The position numbers and the translations under genes are program-made. A DNA stretch of 42,942 bases. Origin: Lactifluus volemus (lineage: Eukaryota > Basidiomycota > Agaricomycetes > Russulales > Russulaceae). The notes under the pieces were generated by a model. The model was not told the DNA's origin, did no database searches, and was given only the letters and a program-made list of their open reading frames with translations. This document shows, piece after piece, positions 12,064 through 22,338 of this stretch. Location of the stretch: the NCBI GenBank assembly GCA_022376515.1, contig WTXI01000303.1, positions 1 to 42,942 on the forward strand, in the 5' to 3' direction. Position 1 is the stretch's first letter, and each line of letters begins with the position of its first letter.

Positions 12064-12550
12064 TGTCACGGTCAGGTCACCGTGGCGTGGTATCGTCGGT
12101 TCGGAGTCGTGCTGACTAAGCGGAACGTCGGAGCGGCCGCGAGGACTAAGACGCGAAGGCCTAGTCTAGAGTTCAGAGGGAGAAGACCTTGCTGTGGCGT
12201 GATCCACGCAAGTCTTCAGAGGCTTCACTCAGAGAGGAAGCGGTCTTTGGAATAGAGGGGAAGGAAGGCTGAACAGCCACTTGTATTGCTCGTTGTATCG
12301 ACTACCTGAGTTCTACAGGAGAACGAGCTTAAGGCCCGTCTCAGAGGTACAAGGGATATATATACATGAACGGCAGGTCATACTAGAATGTTCAGGGGTG
12401 TCCCTGTAAATGTATAGAAGCATATAGAACTAGCCGGAACGTTACGGAAGCTAGCAGAAGGTGAGAGAATCGTCCAACGTATCGATGAGTAAGAGAAGGA
12501 AAATGATGAGTCCGGGTCACCTGTGGCCGTCACGTCACGTTACCGTGACA
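12064..12550 (-). repeat. 3' LTR of element C (487 bp)
   Basis: Same as 19205-19691 apart from two transitions near the end (GGCCG against GACTG). The ends form a 9-bp inverted repeat, TGTCACGGT and ACCGTGACA. Element A's LTR also starts TGTCACGGT, suggesting related integrase end recognition. Confidence 0.95.
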
Positions 12551-12561
12551 TTACCCCCTTA
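12551..12561 (-). other. Polypurine tract of element C
   Basis: On the minus strand AAGGGGGTAA directly precedes the 3' LTR (TGTCACGG), the expected place for plus-strand priming. Element A has the similar AGGAGGTAA at the same point. Confidence 0.75.
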
Positions 12562-12577
12562 TTAGCGTCTGAGGCTT

Positions 12578-14287
12578 CTAGGTGAAGCGGACACCGAGCC
12601 GGGCAGGGCGGCGAGTCCTCGTGGGGCAGCGGGTTTTTTCGAGATTAACGTGATCAACGGGGACCTTGCATGTAAGGCCGTGATGGCAGTTTCGGTGGGG
12701 AATGTTGCACTTATCTTCGACGTGCCCGCATTGACCACAAAACTGGCACTTACGTAAGAAGTGGCAGAACCCCGTATCGTGGTCCTCGCGTTTACACCAT
12801 TCGCAGAATGCTTCGCGACGTGTGGGTTCCTCCCTCCATGGGTCTTCAAGGATGTCCATTCCTTCGAGTCGAACTCTGTGGGAGAGATGCGCACCGCTCC
12901 CAAACCCGCCGCCTATATCGGAGTTGATCATGTGGGTAATACGAAAGGCGGCGTTCGCGTTGGCGAGGAGTTCATGGGTGATCCATGCCTCTTCTTGGTA
13001 CGCTAAGAATTTGCGACGAAGGTGAGACATGTGGCGTGCTGTCCTCCTCATTTTGCTGATAAAAAGGCGGTGATGAATCACCTCGGCTTTCAGAGTAGGA
13101 TCCTCAAGATCCTCTAAGGCGGCATCGACTAGGGGGGAGTGTTTCTCGTCTTCCGCAAACAAGAACCGTTGTTTGCGGGTGTAGGGGCGTTGGGGGAATC
13201 GTGCTCGTGTGGCCCTGAGTGGTCTACAACTCGTAGGGCAGTTCTTCCCCTGAGTTCCCAGTACGGATGGTCCATCGTCGTCTGTCATATCGATGAGGAC
13301 GAAGGCGGCGGTGGAGGTGCCGTTGCCATCGGGGACGTTGGGTAGCTTCCAGTCCGGGAGGATCTGGTTGACGACCCATCCTACTCCTGGTTTGACGCCT
13401 GGTTGGGGTCCGTCAGGTGTGGGAGTTCGCAGCATCTCTCGTTGTTCTCTTTCTGCTTCTTCGAGGGCCATCTCGAAGTCGTGGGTGATTAAGGCGTCGA
13501 CTGCCTCGTCGGAAGACGAGATAGGGTTGTCAGAGGTTGGGGAGAGGTCTGGGGTGTTCCCAGGCGGGGTGGTTACGTGGTACGATGGGGACGGTGGAGG
13601 TGGTGGGAAGTCCGAATGGTACGACGGTGCTGGACTCGCTGGCATTGATACGATGGTTCTGCCTATGTGTCGCAGGACTAGTTCGGTGATTTCCGTTCGA
13701 GGACGGAGCATAAGCAGGGGAGGTGAAGGGATTCTTATCGACCCGACGCTGTATCGTGGGTCAGAATGGCCGAATCATTGTAACGCTTCCTGGAGGGGGA
13801 GGTTCCACATGTCTGCCCCTTGTAGGATATTCATTGCGTGTTCTACTGCCCATCGAAAGTGAGTGGCTATCGTATGGTCAGGTAGTGGGTAGGGTAGGTG
13901 GCCAGTGATTCTCATTGCCGACCGAGTGGGAAGTCTGTGGAACTCTCGCATCGCTCCAATGATCGCAGCCTGGTAGGCCATCATGATGTATCGGTTGACA
14001 TTCGGTTCGTCCATAGCGTTGAATGCTGCTACTGGCATCCTTTGGCGATGGATGGGTTCGAGGGTTCCTCCTTCAGTGATTTCAAGGTCGACGCTGTAGT
14101 CGGGAGGTGGAGAGAGAGGGAGTGGGTCGTTGATCGTAACTGGAGAGGTAGTGGGGGAGGAGGTAGAAGACATGTTTCTATACGTTGTGAGTTTAACTGG
14201 GCGGATGAAGTAGTGGGATGGGGAATATTTGGTGGAGTGGGGGTTGTATTTATACTTCTGGTCGTCCAGCCGTAGCGGAGTTTCCAT
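12578..14287 (-). pseudogene. Third ORF of element C, proline-rich with C-terminal Cys/His module; one in-frame TGA
   Basis: One frame runs from 14287 to 12578 with a single TGA at 13777-13775, about 570 residues. The frame overlaps the end of pol by 38 nt in another frame; a good internal ATG is at 14173. The proline-rich part carries SPSYHV, also found in the third regions of A and B. A helical segment (VDAALEDLEDPTLKAEV) matches one in A (VDDALKDLGDPGLTAEV). The C-terminal 61 residues (12805-12623) carry C-x2-C-x4-H-x4-C, a second C-x2-C-x4-H-x4-C, then C-x2-PH-x2-C-x5-C-x5-H-x7-CP. The cysteine spacing is that of paired zinc knuckles with an extra Cys/His tail. Function unknown; nucleic-acid binding is an inference. 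Confidence 0.75.
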
Positions 14288-17200
14288 AGTATTCTTTGAG
14301 GAGTTCTGGGGCGTCTAGGTCCTTATGTTTGACCCAAGTGTTGTCGGAGTTCGGATATCCTTTCCAGTGGACGAGGTATTGGAGTCCTCCTCCTCTGCCT
14401 TTTCGTTTCTTCACATCTAGTATCGCATCAATTTCGTATTCTTCTTCACTCTTATCGATGATCGGTGGTGGTCGTGCAAATGGCGTGCCATAGGCCTCCG
14501 TCTCCTTATATGGCGATAAGAGATCGATATGGAAGACGTTGTGCACCTTCATTGATTCTGGGAGGTCTAGACGGAACGCCACTGGCGTCACTTCTTCTGT
14601 GATCGTGAAAGGTCCGTATCTTTTAGGCATGAGTTTTCGTTTGCCCTTGATCGATAGGTTCTTTCCTTCTAACCATACTTGATCACCTTTCTTGAGTTTC
14701 TCCGCCGTCTTTCCTCGTGGGTTTCGCGGTGTCTTGTCATTTTTAGCCTTTTGTATCATCTGAAGTCGTTCTTGGGCTGACTGTCTGGCTTCCGCGAGTT
14801 CCCGAAGTCGATCGATCGCTGCTGGAACGTTTTCTTCGATCAGTTGAATGTTGATTTGGGGGTGCGTTCCCATAAGAAGTTCGTGAGGTGATTTTCGGGC
14901 TATGTCGTGTTTCCATGAGTTATGGGCGAATTCTGCCATGGGGAGTAATCGTGCCCAGTCATGGGGTCGATTGCTGGTCCATGGTCGTAAGTATTGCTCT
15001 ACCCACGCGTTCATTCGCTCTGTCTGTCCATCAGTTCGTGGGTGAAACGCAGTGGATAAATTTTGTTGGATCCCTGTGTCTTTACAGATTGCGCGAGAGA
15101 AGTTGGAAGTGAAGCGTGGGTCTCGGTCTGATATGATCCGTCGCGGTAAGCCGAACCATGGTACTAGGTGGCGAAGGTATTCCTTGGCAACTCCAGGTCC
15201 GTCGATTGTTTTCATACATGGGATGAATTTAGCCGCTTTAGAACATCCCTGGTCGACGATGGTTAGGATGCTGTCGTATCCTTCCGACTTGGGTAAGTCC
15301 GTGATAAGGTCCATGGATACGTATTGAAAAGGGCCTTCTTCTACATGTGTATCGAAACGTTGGAGGGGTGCTTTTGATCGTGGGAGGTTTGTTTTTGACT
15401 CTTGACATTTGGCACACCCTTTCACGTATTCTTCTACGAATTCACGGAGTCGAGGCCCTTCATATGATCGTTTGACTAATTCCCATGTATTGGCGATACC
15501 TGGGTGTCCACCAATAGGGCTGTCGTGGATTTGTCGAAGAATTGATCGTCGATGTTCTGCGTTGTCTTCCAGGAAGGTTTTACGTAGGGAGTCAGGTTGG
15601 GGTTCAGAAAAAAGGGTGTCAGGCAGGAGAATGCGTGGTTCATCGGTATTCACCCCCTTATTAAGGTCTGATCTCCGTGATAGGAGGTCGGCGACGGTGT
15701 TTTGGTGTCCAGGGATATGGGTGAGGGTGTAGTTGAAGTCCTGTAGGAACGTGAGCCAACGGGCTTGTCGCCCGGTAACTTTTTGTGGTTCGCGGAAATA
15801 TTGAAGGTTCTTGTGATCCGTCCTCACTTCCACTGCATGTTTAGCCCCGAGGAAGAATGGACGGCCACATTTGAACCCGAATATGATCGCGGCTAGTTCC
15901 TTGTCGTGGGTATCATAGTTTCTCTCGGCATCTAGGAGGGTCCTGCTATGGAACGCGATTGGGTGGATCCCATCATCAAATTCTGGGCAATGACAGCTCC
16001 CAGGGCGAAGCCAGAAGCGTCTGTTTCCAGGATGAAGCGTTTGGTCCAATCAGGAGCTCGAAGGACTGGTGATTCGGTACAGACTTGTTTTAATTGATCG
16101 AACGCTGTTTGTTCCTTGGTCGACCACGTCCACTGTCGGTTTTTGCACGTGAGGTCATTTAGGGGTCGTGCAATGTTGGAGAAATGGGGAATAAAGGCGC
16201 GGTAGAAGTTGCAGAATCCAAGGAAGCTGCGCACTTCTTTTACAGTAGTGGGTGTGGCCAATCAGTGATTCCTTTGACTTTGACGGGGTCCATTCGAATC
16301 TTGCCATTGCCGATGATCACTCCCAAGTATTCGACTTCCCTTGATGGAAGTGGCATTTTTCCGGTTTAAGGAAGAGATCGTGTTTTGCCAGTTTATTTAG
16401 GATGTGATCGACTCGTAGGCTATGAAGGACTTCGTCATCTGTGGTTGCAATGACGATGTCATCCATGTAAATCTTGACCCATCCTTCTTGAATCTCGTCT
16501 CGGAATATTTCGTCCATCATTGTTTGGAAGGTAGCGGGGAGTTGCGTAGGCCGAAAAACATTACTGTAGGTTCGAATAATCCTTCACTGGTTTGAATGCC
16601 GCCTTCCATCGTCACCTTCTTTTAGCGGATATTGTTGTATCCCCAACGAACGTCAAATTGGTGAATAACTTTTTATCCGCTAGGTCGTGAATGAGGTCGG
16701 TGATAGGGGGAGGGGTAGCGGTTAGGGATTGTCCATTCGTTGAGTTTCCGATAGTCTGTACTGGCGTAACTTCCCGTCCTTTTTCCCCACGAAGAAGAAG
16801 CCACAGCATATTGTGACTTGGATCTACGAATTCTTCCTAGTCGTAAGTTCGTAGCGATGAATTCTTTCTGTGCTTGCTTCTCAGCAGGGGATAATGGGTA
16901 TACGCGGCAGTCTAGTGAAGTGGGGGCATCTGGTTTTAGGTCGATGGCTGATCCCATTTCCTTGGTCCTGGGAATCGTTCTGAGGCATCTTCTTGAAAGA
17001 CCTTCCATACTGGTGGTATTGTTTTGGGACGATCTGGTCCCAAGTTTTCTTGTCTTCCCTAGCCTGTACTGCCAGCTGAGTGCCATCGTAGTTTTTGCTA
17101 TTCTGGGAGACAGGGTCTCTTCTCCTTTGGTAATGGCGACGACTTCTCCGGATAGTTGGCCCTTTTCCCAATCAATGGTAGGATTGAACGATTCAAAGAA

Positions 17201-17618
17201 GGGGTAGCCTAGGATAATGTCATCTTCCCCTATGTCTGTGACAAGAATAGGTGGTCGCATGGCTTCCCATTTAGTTTGACAGTTAGTTCAACTCCTGTTG
17301 TTGTTTTTCCTGCTTGATTGATAGTTCCATCTATGTTACGAACATTTCGTGGTCGTTGCAGGGGTCGTTCTTTTAGCCCTAGTTTGTTAACTAGTCGTGG
17401 GTGTATGAACATTCTGTGGCTCCCGTATCCAAGAGTGCGTGGTTTTCAGCTCGTTTCCTCGATGTATAGATCAAGAATCCAGTCTTGATATATTTATTCC
17501 TAGCCGTATACAAAGAGTCAGTACTACAGGCCCGAATGAGAGCTGTTGCATTCAGGCCGTTGAAAACCCACATCTCTCCTAGAGCCTGAAGGCTCTTCAC
17601 GAATTCTCCTTTCTTCAT
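14250..17618 (-). pseudogene. pol: Pol of element C: broken protease and RT, intact integrase and chromodomain
   Basis: Protease starts near 17618 (LLDTGATE) and shifts frame near 17405 and again near 17260, where DDIILGYPFF is seen. RT is scattered over three frames with further shifts near 16800, 16600 and 16320. The catalytic YMDD survives in KIYMDDIVIATTDDE (about 16465). A last shift near 15970 leaves one clean frame to 14250: RNase H end (RTDHKNLQYF, VADLLSRRSD), integrase zinc finger (GGHPGIANTW, CAKCQ), core (SDRDPRFTS, AFHPRTDGQTERMN), GPY/F and a chromodomain with LQYLVHWKGYPNSDNTW. Conservation of the integrase half against decay of RT is notable. Confidence 0.85.
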
Positions 17619-18546
17619 CAGAAATTTCTTTATGAAGGCTGCGGCCTCTGCTGGGTGTAGGTTTCTGTTCTCGACGTGGTTGATTTTTCCGTTCCGGTAT
17701 CGGCGGCCCGGACACGCGGTTTCCTATTGGGCAGTTGCGCGCAAGGTGGCCCTGCTGGCTGCATTCAAAACATCGTCCCTCTTTACGATGCTGCTCTTTT
17801 TCAGCATCGGTTGTGGCTTTTCTGGCGACTGCAGACGTATCCATTGCATTTGGGTCTTTGCCTGCCAGCGCGACGGGAGGGGGAGCTGTTATTCTGATTT
17901 TGCTGAGGTCTGCGCCAATAGAAGTTGTTGCCACCTTGATTTCCTTTTTGGTTTGTTGTCGGTTGTTTGTTCCGCCGTAATTCGAATGGATGGCGCGTTT
18001 CCGCAGCCATTCCGATGGTGTCTTTGTGCTGCCTTCGTCCACTGTTCAAATGTTTCCGGGTTTTCAATATCGATACAAGAGTCTGCGAGTCCGATGGGAA
18101 GACCGCGAGCAAACAGGCGTAGTGCCATCGGGTCATCGAGATCCAACCCCGCGCGATGGCCCAAGCGTTCGAAGTCCGCGATATACTGGTCAACGTTTTC
18201 GTTGGTCATTTTAAGTCGTCGGATCTCGTCTTGGGCTTTTTCATGCTCTGCATAATCGACGAAGGCTCGCTTAAATTCGCTTTCCAAGACTTCCCAAGCC
18301 GTGGTGTCGTAGGAAGGATGGACGGGTCACGCTCGGCGCGATCGAGCCAGTCGTACGATCGCTCGACCCATCCATCCGTTTTCGTTCCTCCTATCAAGGA
18401 TAGGAAGAAAGCTGATCTCTTGTAGGGGTCTCTGGCAATTGCAGCATCCGATTCATCAAAATAAACCTCTTAAATTTGGTTAGGAAGGGTATGGTATGTC
18501 CCCTTTCTCCTGTAACTTTTCGGGGGGATTCCTTCCAATCTGACAT
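17524..18546 (-). pseudogene. gag: Gag of element C, frameshifted
   Basis: The ATG at 18546-18544 overlaps the ORF1 stop as TAATG. The frame shifts near 18475, near 18300 and again near 18040. Recognisable parts are a capsid-like region (IGGTKTDGWVERSYDW, then YIADFERLGHRAGLDLDDP), the DPNAMDTSAV motif typical of fungal gypsy Gag before the zinc knuckle, and the knuckle itself C-x2-C-x4-H-x4-C (CFECSQQGHLARNC, about 17760). The C-terminal stretch flows into the protease frame. No Gly linker is present, unlike A, E, F and H. Confidence 0.75.
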
Positions 18547-18548
18547 TA
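18544..18548 (-). promoter_or_regulatory. TAATG stop-start overlap between ORF1 and gag of C
   Basis: On the minus strand the ORF1 stop TAA (18548-18546) shares its last A with the gag ATG (18546-18544). UAAUG overlaps are known to support termination-reinitiation, for example in the SART1 retrotransposon. Confidence 0.6.
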
Positions 18549-19169
18549 TTTTTCCCTATAGGTTCGTCTAGCACATCGTCTAGTCCATAGGGGTCGTCGC
18601 CGTCGCCTCGGGGACGTCCTGTAGGCGGTGAGGGGGTTCGCGTGTGGTATCGGTTGACCGCCCAACATTCGCGCGCATATCGTCGTCGCGTTCGGGTCTT
18701 TCTTCGGGTTCATTCTGGGGATATTCGGGGGGTTGTACGGTGTCTGGAATGGTGTTGGGGCGCGAGAGGGGGGGGCCGTTGCGTCGATCGCTTCCCCCGA
18801 TCGGATGAGTTCTCTCATATCGAGTCCTTCTACTGGGAGGTGTAATAGTTTCAACGAATTTCGTGCGACTCGAACGGCCACGATTTCGTTAATGCGCCGT
18901 TCGATTTCGAACCACACCCCCCACGCGTTTGAGAGCGCGATGCGTGTGTGTTTATAGTTCGTGTAATACCCGGACCATGGAACATGCCCTGTTTCCATTA
19001 GGATGTGCTCCATGTTCACCGTATACTTCTTTGGGATTGTGTCGTTGATCTCTGGTCTGACTGGGAACGGGCACCGCACTTTAGCGGGATCGGTTTCGTG
19101 CTCAATGCTTGTTTCATATGTATTTCTCCAGTCCCGTGAGGGACCGGTCGCTGTCGATGTTGAAGTCAT
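18546..19169 (-). CDS. ORF1 of element C, unknown function, upstream of gag
   Basis: 207 residues, with the ATG at 19169 only 23 bp after the PBS. It is the first ORF of the transcript. The middle part is predicted helical (NMEHILMETGHVPWSGYY, WGVWFEIERRINEIVAVR), followed by a Pro-rich and then a basic C-terminus (TSPRRRRRPLWTRRCARR). No homologue is recognised. Its position matches the N-terminal domain of Gag in A, B and E, so it may be a split-off Gag N-terminal part linked by the TAATG overlap. It is intact, while gag next to it is broken. Confidence 0.65.
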   Translation of the reverse strand: MTSTSTATGPSRDWRNTYETSIEHETDPAKVRCPFPVRPEINDTIPKKYTVNMEHILMETGHVPWSGYYTNYKHTRIALSNAWGVWFEIERRINEIVAVRVARNSLKLLHLPVEGLDMRELIRSGEAIDATAPPSRAPTPFQTPYNPPNIPRMNPKKDPNATTICARMLGGQPIPHANPLTAYRTSPRRRRRPLWTRRCARRTYREK

Positions 19170-19191
19170 CTTTATTCGTTTGGTCGAGTGA

Positions 19192-19202
19192 AAGCTCGTT
19201 CT
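19192..19202 (-). other. Self-primer binding site of element C
   Basis: On the minus strand AGAACGAGCTT lies two bases after the LTR end. It is the exact reverse complement of AAGCTCGTTCT in R (19471-19461). Confidence 0.83.
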
Positions 19203-19204
19203 AA

Positions 19205-19691
19205 TGTCACGGTCAGGTCACCGTGGCGTGGTATCGTCGGTTCGGAGTCGTGCTGACTAAGCGGAACGTCGGAGCGGCCGCGAGGACTAAGACGCGAAGG
19301 CCTAGTCTAGAGTTCAGAGGGAGAAGACCTTGCTGTGGCGTGATCCACGCAAGTCTTCAGAGGCTTCACTCAGAGAGGAAGCGGTCTTTGGAATAGAGGG
19401 GAAGGAAGGCTGAACAGCCACTTGTATTGCTCGTTGTATCGACTACCTGAGTTCTACAGGAGAACGAGCTTAAGGCCCGTCTCAGAGGTACAAGGGATAT
19501 ATATACATGAACGGCAGGTCATACTAGAATGTTCAGGGGTGTCCCTGTAAATGTATAGAAGCATATAGAACTAGCCGGAACGTTACGGAAGCTAGCAGAA
19601 GGTGAGAGAATCGTCCAACGTATCGATGAGTAAGAGAAGGAAAATGATGAGTCCGGGTCACCTGTGACTGTCACGTCACGTTACCGTGACA
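19205..19691 (-). repeat. 5' LTR of element C (487 bp)
   Basis: Pairs with 12064-12550 with two differences. The promoter lies on the minus strand, with a TATA box at 19505-19497. Confidence 0.95.
19461..19505 (-). promoter_or_regulatory. TATA box and R-region self-primer of C
   Basis: On the minus strand TATATATAT starts at 19505 and AAGCTCGTTCT starts at 19471, a distance of 34 nt. The 11-mer is complementary to the PBS at 19202-19192. Confidence 0.73.
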
Positions 19692-19696
19692 TTAGT
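19692..19696. repeat. Right target-site duplication of element C (TTAGT)
   Basis: Identical to 12059-12063. The integrase frame of B resumes directly after it. Confidence 0.95.
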
Positions 19697-21697
19697 ACAG
19701 CATACCACCCCCAGACGGACGGCCAATCGGAGAGGACGAACCAATGGCTGGAACAGTACCTTTGAATCTACGGCAACTTCCAGCAGAATGACTGGGCACG
19801 ATGGCTCCCACTTGCCCAATTTGTGCATAACTCCTGGCCCAGCTCCACCACTGGAAAGACCCCCTTCGAATTACTCATCGGCTTCACCCCGCGCGCCCAG
19901 GAACAACAAATAATGGATTCGACCCTACCGGCCTTAGAGGAACGATCCACTTACCTCCGCGGACTTCGAGAACGAGCGCAAAAAGCCATTCGACAAGCGC
20001 AGGACATGACGAGAAAATATCACGAGCGGAAGAAGGGGCAACGCCACTTCCGACCTTTCACCGAGGGGCAAATGGTGCTACTTGAGGGGACAAACTTGAA
20101 CCTGCCATATCCGACCAAGAAGCTTCGACCAAAACGCTTCGGACCTTTCCGTGTTATCAAAGTGGTCTCGCCCTACGTGTACAAATTGGACCTGCCACCC
20201 CAGTGGAAGATCCACAATGTCTTCCATGCGTCCCTTCTAACCCCCTATTCGGAAACGGCCGAACATGGCCGAAATCACACCGAGCCACCCCCAGATCTGG
20301 TTGACGATCATCAGGAATACGAAGTTGAAGAGATCCTCGGATCAAGAAGGCGGTACAGGAAGCTGCAATATCTCCTAAAGTGGAAAGGCTATTCCGCAGC
20401 ACATAACACGTGGGAGCCGGTCAAGAACGTCAATTCCCCGGAGTTAATCCGAGAATTCCACGAGGCAAACCCCGAAGCCGTGAGAACCTTGGAAGTCGAG
20501 GAGCATATAAACCCCACCTTCGACCCTCTACCATCGCCATCCCTCTCTCCTATGGACTTCTCCCCCATCAGAGACTTCATACTTGACCTCGACATTGCCA
20601 CCCTCGAAATCCCCGACGACGTCTGTGCTGCCCTCCTCCTCACCGGCCTTACCCCAGAAGACTTTCAACCCGAGCGCCTCGACATCGACGACGAGTATGC
20701 CACCTCACCGTCACCCCTCCCAGTACCAGATCCGTCCACCAGGCCCCTCGCACCCGTACCTATACTCTGGGCCCCTCAGCCCACTCGACCTGTCGCTTAC
20801 GGCGAGTGGTCCCCCGAGCCCGCCGATGACGACTACCCCTCGCCCGTCGCTCCTCCCAATTCGGAGGAAGAGCCCCCTTCCCTCGCGCTTGACACCTTCC
20901 ACCGCGTCGATGAGTGGAGAACTCAGTCAGCCCCGCTACTCGAGACAGCGGGCCAAGAAGTCTCTCTCCTTTCGTCACCCCCCTTGCGCTCCGAGCCGCT
21001 CGACGCCTTCGAGCGGCCCTTCACGCGGGTCAACACCCCCGCCTCCGACGGCGGTGGTCATCAATCTGACCAGTCCGTCCCTGCCTCCGCCACCAGCAAG
21101 GAGTCCCAGCTATCACGTCAGGACTCCTACTCCGGCCACCCCTCGCCCACCAACCCGCATGCGTCAGTTACGTTGGACGCCGTTCACCCCCGACCCGCAA
21201 GAGGGTATGTTGCCGAACCCCCTCAATACCCCGTTTATACCGGCGAGGAGCCCCACGCCGCCACCGCGAAGGGCAAGGCTCCTGCAGATGGTGGCGCTCG
21301 TAGACTCCGACGAGAACACGCAGGCGTTTGGCACGGCGTTTGTGCCACCGAATACGCGCCTCCTGCACACGGCGTGTGGTATTTCCCTCAGCAGTTTTCC
21401 ACCCCTCTAGCCGCCACCTGGATCCCGACTTACCCGCCTCCGCCTCCCGTGTACCCGTACTGTCACCACTGTAATACCGTGCGGCCTGACCACTCCGCCG
21501 ACCTCTGCCCCGTCGATATCCGCTGCCTGTACTGCGCGGGCGGACACCTCTCGTGCCATTGCCCATGGCCACACTTCCTGTGCACGGCGGACGACTGCTT
21601 CTGCCCAGACGACCACGACTTCGCGGAACCCGAAGGCGTCCGCAACCCAGTCTGGCAATGCCCAACGTCCCTTGTCCTTCGCCGACGCACCTTTTGA
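19697..21697 (+). pseudogene. pol: Pol of B, second part: integrase end, chromodomain, third region with Cys/His module
   Basis: Resumes with TAYHPQTDGQSERTNQ, which contains the catalytic Glu. TGA at 19763-19765 stands where A and F have Arg (LRIY), so it is a probable CGA to TGA change. From there the frame is open to 21697: integrase C-terminus with KRFGPFRVIK, a chromodomain (about 20311-20460) with LQYLLKWKGYSAAHNTWEP, a long acidic and proline-rich stretch, and the C-terminal Cys/His module at 21461-21664. That module reads C-x2-C-x6-H-x4-C, then C-x2-C-x3-H-x4-C, then C-x2-PH-x2-C and a further Cys/His tail. No stop separates chromodomain and module, but the SPSYHV motif lies in another frame, so two small shifts may be hidden here. 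Confidence 0.85.
20583..21410 (+). other. Overlapping open frame over the third region of B
   Basis: A 275-residue open frame overlaps the continuing pol frame. It is Pro/Ser-rich and contains SPSYHV, the motif seen in the third ORFs of A and C. It may hold part of the true protein, reached by single-base shifts near 21030 and 21390. Low-complexity, GC-rich sequence lacks stops in several frames, so overprinting is not proven. Confidence 0.35.
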
Positions 21698-21720
21698 GGC
21701 GCTGGTGGCACAGCGCCCTT

Positions 21721-21734
21721 GAGAAGGGAGGCAC
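21721..21734 (+). other. Polypurine tract of element B
   Basis: GAGAAGGGAGGCAC directly precedes the 3' LTR, the expected PPT position. Confidence 0.7.
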
Positions 21735-22312
21735 TGTTACGGTTTGGCACGTGATCTGCTTATGTATTGGCCCCACATGATTGTGGGTATCATTTTCGCT
21801 TCCTTTCCAAGACAATCTACGATACGGATCTTCGGATCTTTCCGTATACGATACAATCTGTGGATCTGTCCGATGTATCTCCGTAGATCTCCGTAGTTTC
21901 TCCGTTCGATCTACGATATATTATTTAGGAGGCGTGTCACACTGTGACACGCCTGGGACCCTATGACTCAGCATCACACCCTAGGAGTATATAAACCAGT
22001 CCGTTGTAGCTTGTCTCCTTAGACTTCGCTTCGTCTGCAATCAGACTAGTTGAACCCTCTTCCCTTCTTGTCCCTTCAAGTCAGACCTCCTGACCGTTGT
22101 CATCCAAGACTTAGTCTCGTCTTGTGATTACCCTTGACCTCTTCTTTGACGATACAGTAGAGTGCATACGTCAGCGCGACGCTCTCCTCTATAGTAAAGC
22201 CAAGGGAAGAACTTGTGTGGTCCTTGTCGTGCTGAGACTTAGTGCCACGCTCAGCCCTCCTCGATCACTATCACAGCACCGTCGTGCGCCAAGGCCCCTC
22301 TGAGCCTTGACA
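21735..22312 (+). repeat. 3' LTR of element B (578 bp)
   Basis: One base different from 5479-6056. Followed directly by the CCATT duplication. Confidence 0.96.
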
Positions 22313-22317
22313 CCATT
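22313..22317. repeat. Right target-site duplication of element B (CCATT)
   Basis: Identical to 5474-5478. Element A resumes here. Confidence 0.95.
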
Positions 22318-22338
22318 CCTCTCCACGCCTCACAAGAA

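Larger units (their letters stand above)
12064..19691 (-). mobile_element. Element C: minus-strand chromovirus inserted in the integrase of B
   Basis: 7.6 kb, flanked by TTAGT duplications. Its 487-bp LTRs differ at two bases. Read on the minus strand: 5' LTR (19691-19205), PBS, ORF1, gag, pol with chromodomain, third ORF with Cys/His tail, PPT, 3' LTR (12550-12064). Gag, protease and RT are broken by many single-base shifts. Integrase, chromodomain and the Cys/His tail are intact. This pattern with near-identical LTRs suggests that a defective master copy was moved in trans, or that the assembly contains indel errors. Confidence 0.94.
5479..22312 (+). mobile_element. Element B: chromovirus LTR retrotransposon inserted in A and carrying C
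   Basis: LTRs of 578 bp at both ends differ at one base, and CCATT duplications flank the element. Without C it measures about 9.2 kb, larger than A, C or F. The extra length is a 1.2-kb leader (6069-7288) with helical ORFs and a long third region. Order: 5' LTR, PBS, leader, gag, pol, chromodomain, Cys/His tail, PPT, 3' LTR. The near identity of the LTRs points to recent insertion. Gag and pol each carry one in-frame TGA, and C interrupts the integrase. Confidence 0.95.

Noticed and set aside
13293..13862. Plus-strand frames over the third ORF of C, also 17632-18255
   Set aside because: Antisense of the conserved minus-strand coding; no features of their own.
21168..21815. 215-codon minus-strand frame at the end of B
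   Set aside because: Antisense of the Cys/His region and running into the LTR; Arg/Gly-rich composition explains the lack of stops.
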